DNA from: Yersinia vastinensis
GTDB taxonomy: Bacteria > Pseudomonadota > Gammaproteobacteria > Enterobacterales > Enterobacteriaceae
Reading direction: 5' to 3'
NCBI RefSeq assembly: GCF_902726565.1
Contig: NZ_CACVAF010000009.1
Location: 62,001 to 126,000 of the forward strand
Length of the DNA: 64,000 bases
Part shown: piece after piece, positions 9,655-19,324 of the stretch
Layout of the letters: each line of letters starts with the position of its first letter
Position numbering within the stretch: the first letter of the stretch is position 1
Notes under the pieces: generated by a model
Database searches by the model: none
What the model saw: only the letters and a program-made list of their open reading frames with translations
What the model was told of the DNA's origin: nothing
Made by a program: the position numbers and the translations under genes

Positions 9655-10481
9655 AACCGACCGTGACCAAAGGCGGGAATATAAAAAATACGTTTGCGGT
9701 ACGAATGTGGTCAGCTCTATCGCAGGGTTTAAAAGACCCCCTCTGCTGGGTGTTGCTATTATTGGCTGGCCTGGTTTTTGGCATGACTTCCTTGCAAGGC
9801 TTTTTCGCAGCACTGTTTCCTGATCTCGATAGGCCCATTTACGTACAGGATACCTTTTGGTCACTAGTTGTGGCCCATGTTTTTCTAGTATTGATTTCCA
9901 GTGTTATTGCCGTTGTTATCGGAGTGAGTGCCGGTGTTGCGGTCACTCGGCCGGCTGGGAAAGAATTCCGTTCTGTGGTGGAAACAGTTGTTGCCATGGG
10001 GCAAACCTTTCCTCCTGTTGCAGTGCTTGCTATTGCTGTTCCTGTCATGGGGTTTAGTGAAAAACCCGCCATTATCGCTTTAGTGCTCTATGGTTTATTG
10101 CCTATTTTACAGGGAACTATCACTGGTATTGAGTCTGTTTCTCGGGATATTCGTGAAGTCGCTCAAGGCGTCGGAATGAGTGCCAGACAGATTTTGTGGA
10201 AGGTAGAACTACCATTGGCATCCCCAGTCATCGTTGCGGGTATTCGAACATCGGTCATTATTAATATTGGTACAGCCGCAATAGCCTCAACGGTTGGAAC
10301 AAAAACCTTAGGCTCTCCTATTATTATCGGGCTTAGCGGTTTTAATACGGCTTATGTTATTCAAGGGGCCGTCGTAGTTGCCTTATTGGCAATTATCACG
10401 GATATGATATTTACTCGCTGGAATCGACGATTGTCACGGTGGCGCGAATTACAAACCTTCACTGTTGTTAAAGACAATTGA
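9651..10481 (+). CDS. yehW: Osmolyte ABC transporter permease YehW
   Basis: Second permease of the OsmF system, 276 residues, starting with GTG inside the yehX stop region. It has about six transmembrane helices and the coupling loop [20 protein letters not shown]. Two different permeases in one operon is the usual YehYW arrangement. It ends about 50 bases before the PhnD-like gene, so read-through into that gene is possible. Confidence 0.9.
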   Translation: MKPTVTKGGNIKNTFAVRMWSALSQGLKDPLCWVLLLLAGLVFGMTSLQGFFAALFPDLDRPIYVQDTFWSLVVAHVFLVLISSVIAVVIGVSAGVAVTRPAGKEFRSVVETVVAMGQTFPPVAVLAIAVPVMGFSEKPAIIALVLYGLLPILQGTITGIESVSRDIREVAQGVGMSARQILWKVELPLASPVIVAGIRTSVIINIGTAAIASTVGTKTLGSPIIIGLSGFNTAYVIQGAVVVALLAIITDMIFTRWNRRLSRWRELQTFTVVKDN

Positions 10482-10533
10482 CGTTAAAAACAACTGATAC
10501 TTTGAATTTTTACCGTTTCCGTGGTGAGCCCCT

Positions 10534-11328
10534 ATGCTAGTTTCGCTGCCTATGTATGGCATCCATCCGCAGGACGTGCAGCCTTTTTGGCAACGTTTGT
10601 CTTGTCAACTGCGTCATCATGGGGTTACGGGAGTCGAAGAGCAGCTGATCTGGCCCTCTGACTTGTTACAGCATTGGCGAGACCCCAATATGCTACTGAG
10701 TCAAACCTGTGGTTTCCCGCTGGTGACATCATTGCGTCAGCAAGTGCAATTAGTGGGGGTTTTGGGTTATCAATCACCGTATTGCACAGGCCCGTATTAT
10801 CGCAGTCTGGTTGTTGTTCGCGAGAATGAAGAGGGTCAACGATTAGCGGATTTTCGCCATAGAATAGTTACTTACAACAGTACAGACTCTCAGTCTGGTT
10901 ATAATGCCTTACGTGCTTTAATTGCACCGCTGGCGGTTAATGGGGGTTTCTTTTCTCGCGGGTTAGTTTCCGGAGGGCATTACCAATCAATCGAAATGAT
11001 TCAGCAAGGGCAGGCCGATATAGCAGCGATAGATTGTGTGAGCTTTGCGCTATTACAACGAGCCAAACCCACCGCAGTTGCCGGGCTAAAGATCATTGCG
11101 CTAACAGAGGCAGCACCAGGGTTACCGCTAATTACCTCATTATCGACATCGCAGGAGCAACTTCTGCGGATACGTCAGGCCATCACTGCTACAGTCAACT
11201 TACCGACATCAACTTCAGCTAAAAATAAGTTATTAATAGGAACATTTACTGTGTTGCCTTGGACGGCCTATGACGTCATTAGTCAAATGCAAAAAAAAGC
11301 GTTTGCATTGGGAGTCACCACAGTTTGA
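10534..11328 (+). CDS. PhnD-like substrate-binding protein without signal peptide
   Basis: Resembles the phosphate/phosphite/phosphonate binding-protein family (PhnD-like, type 2 periplasmic-binding fold): it has the ligand-domain sequence NSTDSQSGYNALRAL and later GQADIAAIDCVSFAL, which forms the second half of the pocket. The ATG follows a GGTGAG ribosome binding site and the first residues (MLVSLPMYGIHP) enter the fold directly, so there is no export signal. No permease or ATPase of its own is nearby. It may be a cytoplasmic sensor or a decayed transporter part. Substrate unknown. Confidence 0.7.
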   Translation: MLVSLPMYGIHPQDVQPFWQRLSCQLRHHGVTGVEEQLIWPSDLLQHWRDPNMLLSQTCGFPLVTSLRQQVQLVGVLGYQSPYCTGPYYRSLVVVRENEEGQRLADFRHRIVTYNSTDSQSGYNALRALIAPLAVNGGFFSRGLVSGGHYQSIEMIQQGQADIAAIDCVSFALLQRAKPTAVAGLKIIALTEAAPGLPLITSLSTSQEQLLRIRQAITATVNLPTSTSAKNKLLIGTFTVLPWTAYDVISQMQKKAFALGVTTV

Positions 11329-11499
11329 TGCAGGTTCTTGTTTTTAGGTGAGTGAGCGGGTGTATTTCGGTTATCTGGGTACGACATCAGTACCTTCAGG
11401 CAGGATATAAAATTGTCTGTGAGGAATATGGCGTACATAAATAAGTGACTAACCTCTCTTTGTACACTTCTTCCGATATGGGTGCCTTTATAGTCAGTA

Positions 11500-11768
11500 G
11501 CGATTAATTTGGTAAGACAATATGCAAGAGATCGCCATGTCAGGTGAATGTGCAGTGATGATGGCGAGTTGCTCGTTATTGGCCGTTGGCAGGATGGAAT
11601 ATGGTCATTAAATCGGCAATTGATGTTATTGACGATATTCGTGCAGGAAGTTTGATCCATATATTGCCGGATTGGTCGGGGGATATTTTACCTTTAATGA
11701 TCTTGTGCCCCCACCGCTCACAGGTGTCTGAATGGGTTAGGGGCTTACAAGCACTTTTGCAGCAGTGA
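11500..11768 (+). pseudogene. Remnant of a LysR-type regulator C-terminus
   Basis: The last 55 codons before the TGA at 11766 read DDIRAGSLIHILPDWSG and LCPHRSQVSEWVRG, which match the end of LysR effector domains (ADDIRAGRLV.LLPDW.., YPHR..LS..VRAF). Upstream of about 11586 the frame is closed by two adjacent stops (11556 and 11559), and fragments such as DDGELL appear in another frame. No N-terminal helix-turn-helix is present in the preceding 170 bases. I read this as the decayed 3' end of a regulator gene. Confidence 0.5.
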
Positions 11769-11777
11769 TGCCGGCGC

Positions 11778-11978
11778 TTACGGTGATTCTTGACCATTGT
11801 TAGATAAGCCCGCAGGGCCAATATCAGACAAGGGGGTCGATTCGATGGTTTCAGTTTCATGTGGAGTGGTTGAACGGGTGTAGATGTTCAGCCCAGCCAG
11901 AAAAACGCCGCCTAACGAACTCAGAGCCATTATCGCAATCAGGATAATGAGTGCTTTTCTCAGCATAATTATTTTCAC
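11778..11978 (-). CDS. Small single-pass membrane protein, unknown function
   Basis: A 66-residue protein with one N-terminal hydrophobic helix (about residues 8-30, ALIILIAIMALSSLGGVFLA) and a polar, Thr/Ser/Glu-rich tail. The GTG start is preceded by AGGT at a suitable distance; an internal ATG four codons later is an alternative. I do not recognise a family. The layout suggests a small inner-membrane protein with a periplasmic tail. It lies between a decayed regulator and yedA. Confidence 0.5.
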   Translation of the reverse strand: MKIIMLRKALIILIAIMALSSLGGVFLAGLNIYTRSTTPHETETIESTPLSDIGPAGLSNNGQESP

Positions 11979-12053
11979 TTTTTACCTAAACAGCGTGAAT
12001 TATAGCCCGTTCACTAAATGAAACAACCATGTTGCATTCTTGCTGTATAGAGA

Positions 12054-12944
12054 TTAACGAGGTTTAAACAAAAATTTCCCCAAGGTCACCAATACCACCG
12101 CAGAAACAATAACCGCTAATGCGCACCATTCGGTAGTTGATAAACTTTCACCGGCAAAACCAATACCCAACAATACTGCGACGACCGGGTTTACATAGGC
12201 ATAGCTGGTGGCTACCGCAGGGCGAACATTTTTTAGCAAAAACATATAAGCACTGATGGCGAGCATTGAACCGAAAACAATCAAATAAAGTAACGAAAGA
12301 ATCCCGCCCATAGAGGGCATTTGGTTAAGTTCTTCGCCACTGATTGTACTGGCCAGCAGTAAAACCACTCCTGCAACTAGCATCTGAGCTGCTCCGGACA
12401 TTGCACCACTCGGCAGCGCCAAACGTGAGCTCCAGACAGAGCCGAACGCCCAACTGGCCGACGCCAGTAATATCAGCATCGCGCCCAGTGGGTTGCCAAG
12501 CAAGTTACTGCCAGTGTTAAGCAATATTATGCCTACTAAGCCGAGTGCAATACCAGCCCACTCCAATTTAGTGTTACGCATCCCCCATAACATGCTGAAA
12601 CACAAGGTGAATAGGGGAACAGTTGCCACCATCACGGCGGCAATTCCCGAGGGAACATGCTGATGTTCGGCTATGGTTACCAGGCCATTACCTATTGCTA
12701 ATAATAAGATACCGATGGCGCTGGCTCCCATCCATTGGCGTAACGTTGGTAATGCGTGACCACGAATAGCAAGAAAACTGAACAGTAATATCCCGGCAAT
12801 CAAGTAGCGTAATCCTGCCATCATCAAGGGAGGCCAGCTTTCTACCCCAATACGAATGACTAGATAGGTAGAACCCCAGACGAAGTATAAGGTGAAGAGT
12901 GAACCTATCAGCAACCACAGATTACGACTATTTTGCTTCAGCAT
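12054..12944 (-). CDS. yedA: EamA-family drug/metabolite exporter YedA
   Basis: Ten-helix inner-membrane transporter of the drug/metabolite superfamily with two EamA repeats (about 10-140 and 155-290). Strong similarity to E. coli YedA is recognisable in WGSTYLVIRIGVESWPPLMM, HVPSGIAAVMVATVPLFTLC and NPVVAVLLG. Length is 296 residues against 306. The substrate is not established. It is a single gene on the minus strand, with a 278-base divergent promoter region before the alginate-lyase-family gene. Confidence 0.88.
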   Translation of the reverse strand: MLKQNSRNLWLLIGSLFTLYFVWGSTYLVIRIGVESWPPLMMAGLRYLIAGILLFSFLAIRGHALPTLRQWMGASAIGILLLAIGNGLVTIAEHQHVPSGIAAVMVATVPLFTLCFSMLWGMRNTKLEWAGIALGLVGIILLNTGSNLLGNPLGAMLILLASASWAFGSVWSSRLALPSGAMSGAAQMLVAGVVLLLASTISGEELNQMPSMGGILSLLYLIVFGSMLAISAYMFLLKNVRPAVATSYAYVNPVVAVLLGIGFAGESLSTTEWCALAVIVSAVVLVTLGKFLFKPR

Positions 12945-13222
12945 AGTTATTCAATAAGAAAGGAGAGGTAAAACACAGATGCACCAGTAAACATGAGAAC
13001 AGTGATCGTTAGCAAAGGTTTTTATCATTTTTTTACCTTTTAATTATTCGTCTAAAATTTGCACTAAAACAGAGGGTTATTCTTGTGGGTGACAATGGTT
13101 AGGTTAAGAAACAGTGACAAAAACTGCACTTTTTAAGAAAGCATATAAAGCTTCAGGCATGATGCATAAAATCAGAGAATAACGGCCATACATAACCGAT
13201 TATCAGACAAGGTGAATAAATT

Positions 13223-14526
13223 ATGAGTGCTGTGCGCGTGGGTAAATTAGCTGATATTCGTGCTCTAAATTGGATACCTGTTTACGTTGTACTGATGATG
13301 TTACTGGCCTTTGTTATGCCACCTGTTGCTGATGCAGCGCAACATGACTATGCCTTTTTATCGACCAGCGCGGTGCAGCATAATCAACGGGCCATAGCGC
13401 AAGATGCGCAAAGGGGGCAACTGCCCGCAATGACTCAGCAAGCTTACCGCCAGTTATTACAGCAGGCAGATAAAGCGCTGAAACGGGCGAATCCCAGTGT
13501 CATGGATAAAAATAGGGTGCCTCCCAGTGGTTCTAAACATGATTATCTGAGTCTCAGCGCTTATTGGTGGCCCGATAGCCAAAAAAATGAGGGTTTACCC
13601 TGGATACGTAAAGATGGGCTGGTTAACCCCGCGAGTAAAAATGATGATAGTGATGGTGTGCGCTTGGCCGATTTTACGGCCCAAGTACAAACACTGACAT
13701 TAGCTTGGTATTTCTCTGGACAACAAAAATATGCCGATAAAGCCATCAGCTTGATTCGAACCTGGTTTATTGCTCCGAAAACCCGAATCTCGATTTTGCG
13801 CAAGGTGTACCGGGAATGGCTTCTGGGCGGGGGGCTGGGGTTTTGGATGGGCGTTATTTCGCCACTCGGATTGTCGATTCACTCATTATGCTGCAGCAAA
13901 ACAAACATTGGACAGCGCAGGATGAGCAGCTGATACAGCAATGGATGACAGAATATCTGGCGTGGTTACGGCATAGCCCGGCAGGTAAAAAAGAGGCGGC
14001 AGCACGGAATAACCACGCTAACTGGTATGCAGTGCAAGTAGCGGGCATCGCTTGGTATCTGCAACAACCGGATGTGGTATCAGAGATGGCCAATTTATTG
14101 AAAACAAAACTGGATACACAACTAGCCGCAGATGGTTCACAACCTTTGGAACTGGCCAGAACACGTTCATTCCATTACAGCTATTTCAGTTTGCAAGCCG
14201 CAGTATTGATGGCTCAGTTAGCGGATAAAATGCACATAGATCTGTGGCATTATCAAACATCTCACGGCAGTAGTGTGATTAAAGCACTTGATTTTATGGC
14301 TCCTTTTTCCGATGAACAAAAAGCGTGGCCCTATCACAGCCTTGACCATATAGGGGTACGGTTAGTTCCGCTGATGGTTCAGGCAGATAAAGCGTTAGGG
14401 AAGAATCGTTATCAATATTGGATTCAACATGCGGATTTGACCAAAACGATGCCGAGACAACAAGGTGCGCGGGCTGAAGTGGTGCGTGAGGTGGGGTTAT
14501 TATCTGTTCCTGCTAATTATGAATAA
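13223..14526 (+). pseudogene. Alginate-lyase-family gene, frameshifted
   Basis: Two overlapping frames together encode one alginate lyase family protein of about 430 residues. Frame one (13223 to about 13780) gives a signal peptide ending near ADAAQ and the family segment LSLSAYWWPDSQ. Frame two, entered after about 13780, continues with PNLDFAQGVPGMASGRG, the catalytic-domain segment NNHANWYAVQVAGIAWYL and RSFHYSYFSLQAAV. Joining them needs a frame change at about 13775-13785, inside ACCCGAATC. A deletion of 3n+1 bases explains it; a sequencing error is the alternative. An intact protein would be a periplasmic uronate-polymer lyase. Confidence 0.75.
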
Positions 14527-14535
14527 TTTATTGAT

Positions 14536-14563
14536 AAAAATAAAACCGGGAGTGACCTCCCGG
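14536..14563 (-). terminator. Rho-independent terminator of the porin gene
   Basis: Stem CCGGGAG/CTCCCGG with a TGAC loop at 14546-14563, followed on the minus strand by a T-rich run (AAAA on the plus strand before it). It lies about 85 bases after the porin stop. Confidence 0.75.
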
Positions 14564-14647
14564 CAAAGTGAAAATAATGATGATTAATAAAACTCACAAA
14601 TCACGATGAAGCATTCAAACAATGAGGATAATGCCGATGTACATTAC

Positions 14648-15763
14648 TTAGAACTGATAAACCAGGCCGACAGCAACAACGTTGTCTGTATTTAATTTCA
14701 GCTTGTTATCATCGTTCAGTTGGTTGATTTTGTAATCAACATAGGTAGACATGTTTTTGTTGAAGTAGTAGTAAGTACCAACAGAAACATATTTAACCAG
14801 ATCAGCATCACCGATACCTTCGATATCTTTTCCTTTAGACTGAATATAAGCCAAAGAAGGTTTCAAACCAAAATCAAAAAGATATTGCGCGACCAATTCA
14901 ACGTTTTGGGTTTTATTTGCAAAGCCACTCACGCTGGTTGAGACATTATTAATAACCGCAGTACCAGAAATAGGCGTCATATTACGAGTTTCGGCATAGG
15001 TTGCACCTAAATAAACACCGTTATCGTCATATTTCAGGCCGGTAGTCCAAGCGTCTGCTTTATCACCTTTACCGAAGTTACTATTTTTCTGAGCGGTAGT
15101 GCGGTTAGACGACGCATAAGCGGCACCAACACTCACACCGGCACCAATCTCGTAACTGGAAGACAAACCGAAGCCATCACCATTCTGTTTTGTTGCGTCG
15201 GCACGACCATTATTGCTATCTGATTCACTGCCGTTTTTGCCTTGGTATTGCAGAGAGAACTTCAGACCATCAACCAAACCGAAGAAGTCGGTGTTGCGAT
15301 AAGTCGCCACGCCAGTTGTGCGGCCAGTCATAAAGTTATCGGTTCTGGTATAGCTGTCATTACCAAACTCCGGCAGCATATCTGTCCAAGCGGCGATATC
15401 ATATAACACACCGTAGTTACGGCCATAATCGATTGAACCTAATTTTCCGTAACGTAAACCCGCAAACGCTAAACGTGTTTTATTGTCTTTTGTTTCTTGG
15501 CTTTCAGCGTAGTTAGCGGCAATGTTATATTCCCACTGACCGTAACCGGTCAATTGGTCAGTAATTTGTGTTGCACCTTTGAAACCAAAGCGGACGTAAG
15601 ATTTATCGCCATCACTTTTATTATTATCAGAGAAGTAATGCAATCCTTTTACTTTTCCGTATAAATCAAGTTTATTACCGTCTTTATTATAAATTTCTGC
15701 TGCGTGTGCTGTTGTGGCAACTAATAAAGCCGGTACTAAGATTGCCAGAATATTACGTTTCAT
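14648..15763 (-). CDS. General trimeric porin (OmpC/OmpF/PhoE family)
   Basis: Outer-membrane 16-strand beta-barrel porin, 371 residues including a 21-residue signal peptide (cut after AHA). Family features are [17 protein letters not shown] at the mature start, the constriction-loop region [10 protein letters not shown], and a C-terminal VGLVYQF ending in Phe. Which of OmpC, OmpF or PhoE it corresponds to cannot be settled here. A possible Pho box upstream (15869-15886) favours a phosphate-regulated porin, but that is weak. It is monocistronic and divergent from dinG. Confidence 0.92.
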   Translation of the reverse strand: MKRNILAILVPALLVATTAHAAEIYNKDGNKLDLYGKVKGLHYFSDNNKSDGDKSYVRFGFKGATQITDQLTGYGQWEYNIAANYAESQETKDNKTRLAFAGLRYGKLGSIDYGRNYGVLYDIAAWTDMLPEFGNDSYTRTDNFMTGRTTGVATYRNTDFFGLVDGLKFSLQYQGKNGSESDSNNGRADATKQNGDGFGLSSSYEIGAGVSVGAAYASSNRTTAQKNSNFGKGDKADAWTTGLKYDDNGVYLGATYAETRNMTPISGTAVINNVSTSVSGFANKTQNVELVAQYLFDFGLKPSLAYIQSKGKDIEGIGDADLVKYVSVGTYYYFNKNMSTYVDYKINQLNDDNKLKLNTDNVVAVGLVYQF

Positions 15764-15868
15764 ATTTTTGCCCTGTTTCTCTTATTTAAAAGACGCGAGT
15801 AGTAGAATTTTTTGCTGTATCCAATATCTTTCTGAATTCATCCAGCGCAGAATTTTTACCGCATCTGT

Positions 15869-15886
15869 GTGATATATTTATGACAA
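15869..15886 (-). promoter_or_regulatory. Candidate Pho box upstream of the porin gene
   Basis: On the minus strand the two heptamers TTGTCAT and ATATCAC are separated by AAAT, matching about 11 of 14 positions of the CTGTCAT-N4-CTGTCAT pattern. About ten bases further downstream lies TAAAAAT, a plausible -10 element at the spacing expected for PhoB-dependent promoters. Seen by eye only. Confidence 0.3.
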
Positions 15887-16033
15887 ATCATAAATAACTG
15901 CGACATTGCGTAAATTTCATCCCACTGTCATTTGCGTAAGAAGGATATTTCAACTACTGCAACGGGCTTTCGGGCTGACGTGGACGTTGTGGTGTGGGAC
16001 AATAGGGCAACATTCAGTTTAGATAAGATATGC

Positions 16034-18220
16034 ATGGCGTTATCCCCAGCAGTAAAAGAACAAATCAGTCAGTGGTATAAAGCGCTTTCGCAGCAGATTC
16101 CGGACTTTATCTCTCGAGCACCTCAGCGTCAGATGATAGCCGAAGTGGCGAAAACGCTAGCCGGTGATGCCGGTCGCCATTTGGCGATTGAGGCTCCTAC
16201 CGGTGTGGGTAAAACGCTGTCTTATCTGATCCCCGGTATTGCGGTCAGTCGTGCAGAAAGTAAGCCGCTGGTGGTTAGTACCGCGAACGTGGCGTTGCAG
16301 GATCAGATTTACAGCAAAGATTTGCCGCTGTTGAAGAAAATTATTCCTGACCTCAAATTCACCGGTGCCTTTGGGCGCGGGCGGTATGTTTGTCCGCGTA
16401 ATTTAGCGGCAATGTGCACGGACGTCTCGGGGCAAGGGGATTTGTCACTGTTTCTCGGCGATGAGTTGGCACCTGCTAACGGTGAAGAACAGGCGACCTG
16501 TTTAGCGCTCACGAAGTCACTGAACAGCCATGCCTGGGATGGATTGCGTGACCATCATCAGTTATCCCTTAGTGACAGCTTGTGGGCGAAATTGAGCACC
16601 GATAAAGCCAACTGTCTTGGCCGTAATTGCCATTATTTTCGTGAATGTCCGTTTTTTATTGCCCGTAAAGAGATTGAAAGTGCTGATGTGGTGGTCGCCA
16701 ACCATGCGCTGGTGATGGCCGCACTCGAAACCGAATCTGTGTTACCCAATCCAAAAGAGTTGCTGTTGGTGTTGGATGAGGGGCACCATTTGCCCGATGT
16801 GGCGCGGGATGCATTGGAAATTGACGGTGAAATTACCGCCGTTTTTGCCAATATGCAGCTGGACATGATTGTACGTTTGGTGGACCAATGCATGGTGCAG
16901 TATCGGCCTAAAAACCCGCCAGGCTTATCAAACCCTGAGCGCTTGAAAGATCATTGCGAGCAGTTGCGTGAGTTGATGTTGAGTGTCGAGCAACAAGTCA
17001 GCCAACTTTTGCCAACGGATAATAGTCCGGCGGTGCATCGTTTTGAAATGGGGGTGCTACCGGGGAGTTTGACAGACGATTGTGCCAAATTATTCAAGCT
17101 GACGGACGCTCTGCGTGGCTTGGCCGAATTTGTCCTCAATGACTTGAGTGAACAAACCGGTAAGCACGATATCGTTCGTTTACATCGCGCTATTTTGCAA
17201 ATGAGCAGGACGTTGGGTTATTTGGAAGCCATGAGTAAACTCTGGCGGTTGGCAGCAATGGAAAAAGCCTCGAATGCGCCGATTTCCAAATGGGTAACCC
17301 GTGAGTATCGCGAGAACCAAACGCACCTCTATTTCCACTGTGTGGGAATTCGTGTCAGTGATCAGCTCGATAAAATGCTGTGGCGTAAAGTTCCTCATGT
17401 GATTGTGACGTCGGCAACCTTACGTTCGCTGAACAGTTTTGCACGCCTACAAGAACTTAGCGGGTTGAGTGAGAAAGCCGGTGATCGGTTTGAAACATTG
17501 TCATCGCCGTTTAATCATATCGAACAAGGGAAACTCATTATCCCCAAGATGTGCCATGAGCCAACCATGGCCCATGAAGCGGAACACCTGGCTGAGATGG
17601 CACAATTTTTCCGTGCGCAACACGCCAGCGGGCGGCATAAAGGCATGTTGATCCTGTTTAGTAGCCACCGCGCAATGCAAACTTTCCTTAGTCATGTCAC
17701 CGATTTGCGTTTAATGCTGTTGGTTCAAGGGGATCAACCGCGTTATCGGTTGGTTGAAGAACACCGCAAGCGGGTAAAGAATGGCACCGCCAGTGTATTA
17801 ATTGGCCTGCAATCATTTGCCGAAGGGTTGGATTTGAAAGGTGAATTGCTGACTCAGGTTCATATTCACAAGATCTCGTTTCCGCCGATCGACAGCCCGG
17901 TGATTCTAACGGAAGGCGAGTGGCTAAAATCACAGAACCGCTACCCATTTGAAGTTCAAAGTCTACCTAGTGCTTCGTTTAACTTGATTCAGCAGGTTGG
18001 GCGCTTGATTCGCAGTAATGCATGTCACGGTGAAATAGTTATTTATGACCGGCGTTTATTAACTAAAGGTTATGGTTCGCGGCTATTAGCGGCACTGCCG
18101 GTATTCCCAATTGAACAGCCGGAAATGCCAAAGGGCCTCATTACACCTGCCGCAGTGACTAAAGTACCCGCTAAGTCAGGCGCGAAAAAAGTGCGAAGGG
18201 AACGAACGCCCAGTAGCTAA
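16034..18220 (+). CDS. dinG: ATP-dependent DNA helicase DinG
   Basis: XPD-like superfamily 2 helicase, 5'-3', that resolves R-loops and forks blocked by transcription. Walker A APTGVGKT is at residues 54-61 and the DEAH-type box is DEGH (LVLDEGHHLPD). The four iron-sulfur cysteines are present in YVCPRN and in NCLGRNCHYFRECPFF. The ATG at 16034 was chosen because MALSPAVKEQI aligns with the E. coli start; an upstream ATG at 15932 would add 34 unrelated residues. Length is 728 against 716. No LexA box is visible in the 270 bases upstream, although E. coli dinG is SOS-induced. Confidence 0.93.
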   Translation: MALSPAVKEQISQWYKALSQQIPDFISRAPQRQMIAEVAKTLAGDAGRHLAIEAPTGVGKTLSYLIPGIAVSRAESKPLVVSTANVALQDQIYSKDLPLLKKIIPDLKFTGAFGRGRYVCPRNLAAMCTDVSGQGDLSLFLGDELAPANGEEQATCLALTKSLNSHAWDGLRDHHQLSLSDSLWAKLSTDKANCLGRNCHYFRECPFFIARKEIESADVVVANHALVMAALETESVLPNPKELLLVLDEGHHLPDVARDALEIDGEITAVFANMQLDMIVRLVDQCMVQYRPKNPPGLSNPERLKDHCEQLRELMLSVEQQVSQLLPTDNSPAVHRFEMGVLPGSLTDDCAKLFKLTDALRGLAEFVLNDLSEQTGKHDIVRLHRAILQMSRTLGYLEAMSKLWRLAAMEKASNAPISKWVTREYRENQTHLYFHCVGIRVSDQLDKMLWRKVPHVIVTSATLRSLNSFARLQELSGLSEKAGDRFETLSSPFNHIEQGKLIIPKMCHEPTMAHEAEHLAEMAQFFRAQHASGRHKGMLILFSSHRAMQTFLSHVTDLRLMLLVQGDQPRYRLVEEHRKRVKNGTASVLIGLQSFAEGLDLKGELLTQVHIHKISFPPIDSPVILTEGEWLKSQNRYPFEVQSLPSASFNLIQQVGRLIRSNACHGEIVIYDRRLLTKGYGSRLLAALPVFPIEQPEMPKGLITPAAVTKVPAKSGAKKVRRERTPSS

Positions 18221-18414
18221 TTATCGATATAAAAAACCATTTGATTTGAAATCTTTCCCTATAGACATCAATCCAGTGACTAAGATTATATAAGCCGCTG
18301 GTGAGCTGAACCTAACAAGTCAAGCCAGTCCGTACCTCCGGTGTCAATTGCTGGTTATTGGTTAGCGGCAGCGCTAACTGTATCGACATGTTTAGCGGGC
18401 AGGGGTGAAGCAGA

Positions 18415-19122
18415 ATGAAACAGCTAATGGCAGAGTTTATTGGCACTTTCTGGCTGGTATTGGGCGGATGTGGCAGCGCAGTATTAGCCGCAATGTTTCC
18501 AGTAGCGGGGATTGGATTTCTTGGCGTCGCGTTAGCATTCGGGCTGACTGTAGTCACAATGGCTTATGCCTTGGGGCATATTTCAGGCGCACATTTTAAC
18601 CCAGCAGTGTCTCTTGGTTTATGGGTCGGTGGTCGTTTCTCCGGCGCACAATTAATCCCCTATATTGTGGCACAAGTTCTTGGCGGGTTAATGGGGGCGG
18701 CAATTTTGTATTTAATTGCCAGTGGTAAAGCCGGTTTTGACGTTAGCGCCGGGTTTGCCAGTAATGGTTTTGGTGTACGCTCGCCGGGCGGATATAGCCT
18801 ACAAGCGGTATTGGTCGCTGAAGTGGTTTTAACTATGGGATTTGTGATGGTGATTATGGGAGCAACGGACAAAGGTTCACATCCTGCCGCTGCACCACTC
18901 GCCATTGGACTATGTTTGACGCTGATTCATCTGATCAGTATTCCCGTGGATAATACGTCGGTAAATCCTGCGCGCAGCACTGGGGTGGCTATTTTTGCCG
19001 GGGGTATTGCCTTGCAGCAACTGTGGGTATTCTGGCTAGCACCTTTGGTTGGCGGTGCTTTGGGCGGAGCCATCTACCGTGTACTCTTTAGCCCGCCGGA
19101 GGAATTGAGTAACCTAGAGTGA
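18415..19122 (+). CDS. aqpZ: Aquaporin Z
   Basis: Water-selective channel of the inner membrane, 235 residues, six helices and two half-helices. The two NPA motifs are at 62-64 and 184-186. The narrow aromatic/arginine filter residues typical of water channels are present (Phe42, His172, Thr181, Arg187), which separates it from glycerol facilitators. A GGGGTGA ribosome binding site precedes the ATG. It sits between dinG and ybiB, which are adjacent in E. coli. Confidence 0.94.
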   Translation: MKQLMAEFIGTFWLVLGGCGSAVLAAMFPVAGIGFLGVALAFGLTVVTMAYALGHISGAHFNPAVSLGLWVGGRFSGAQLIPYIVAQVLGGLMGAAILYLIASGKAGFDVSAGFASNGFGVRSPGGYSLQAVLVAEVVLTMGFVMVIMGATDKGSHPAAAPLAIGLCLTLIHLISIPVDNTSVNPARSTGVAIFAGGIALQQLWVFWLAPLVGGALGGAIYRVLFSPPEELSNLE

Positions 19123-19324
19123 TTTATAGGTCGCAGCGGGAGCTAATCCTCTGTTGCGGCCGACTTCCCCCTATCAACGTTTTGCCCTTTATTCCCCTAT
19201 ATTCGTGCTGCCTACCGTTACAATGCCGATATTTCGAGTATAGCTATCGCTATCAATGATAAAGTTTAAGTAATATTTAACCTGATTTATATTTGCCGAA
19301 TACGGACAGGGGAAACACTGCACC

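Noticed and set aside
15932-16033. Upstream extension of dinG by 34 residues
   Set aside because: The extension has no similarity to DinG, and the ATG at 16034 gives the conserved N-terminus.
15763-16034. CRP or SOS site between the porin and dinG
   Set aside because: Candidate fragments such as CTGTGTGATAT did not complete a palindrome; only a weak Pho box remained.
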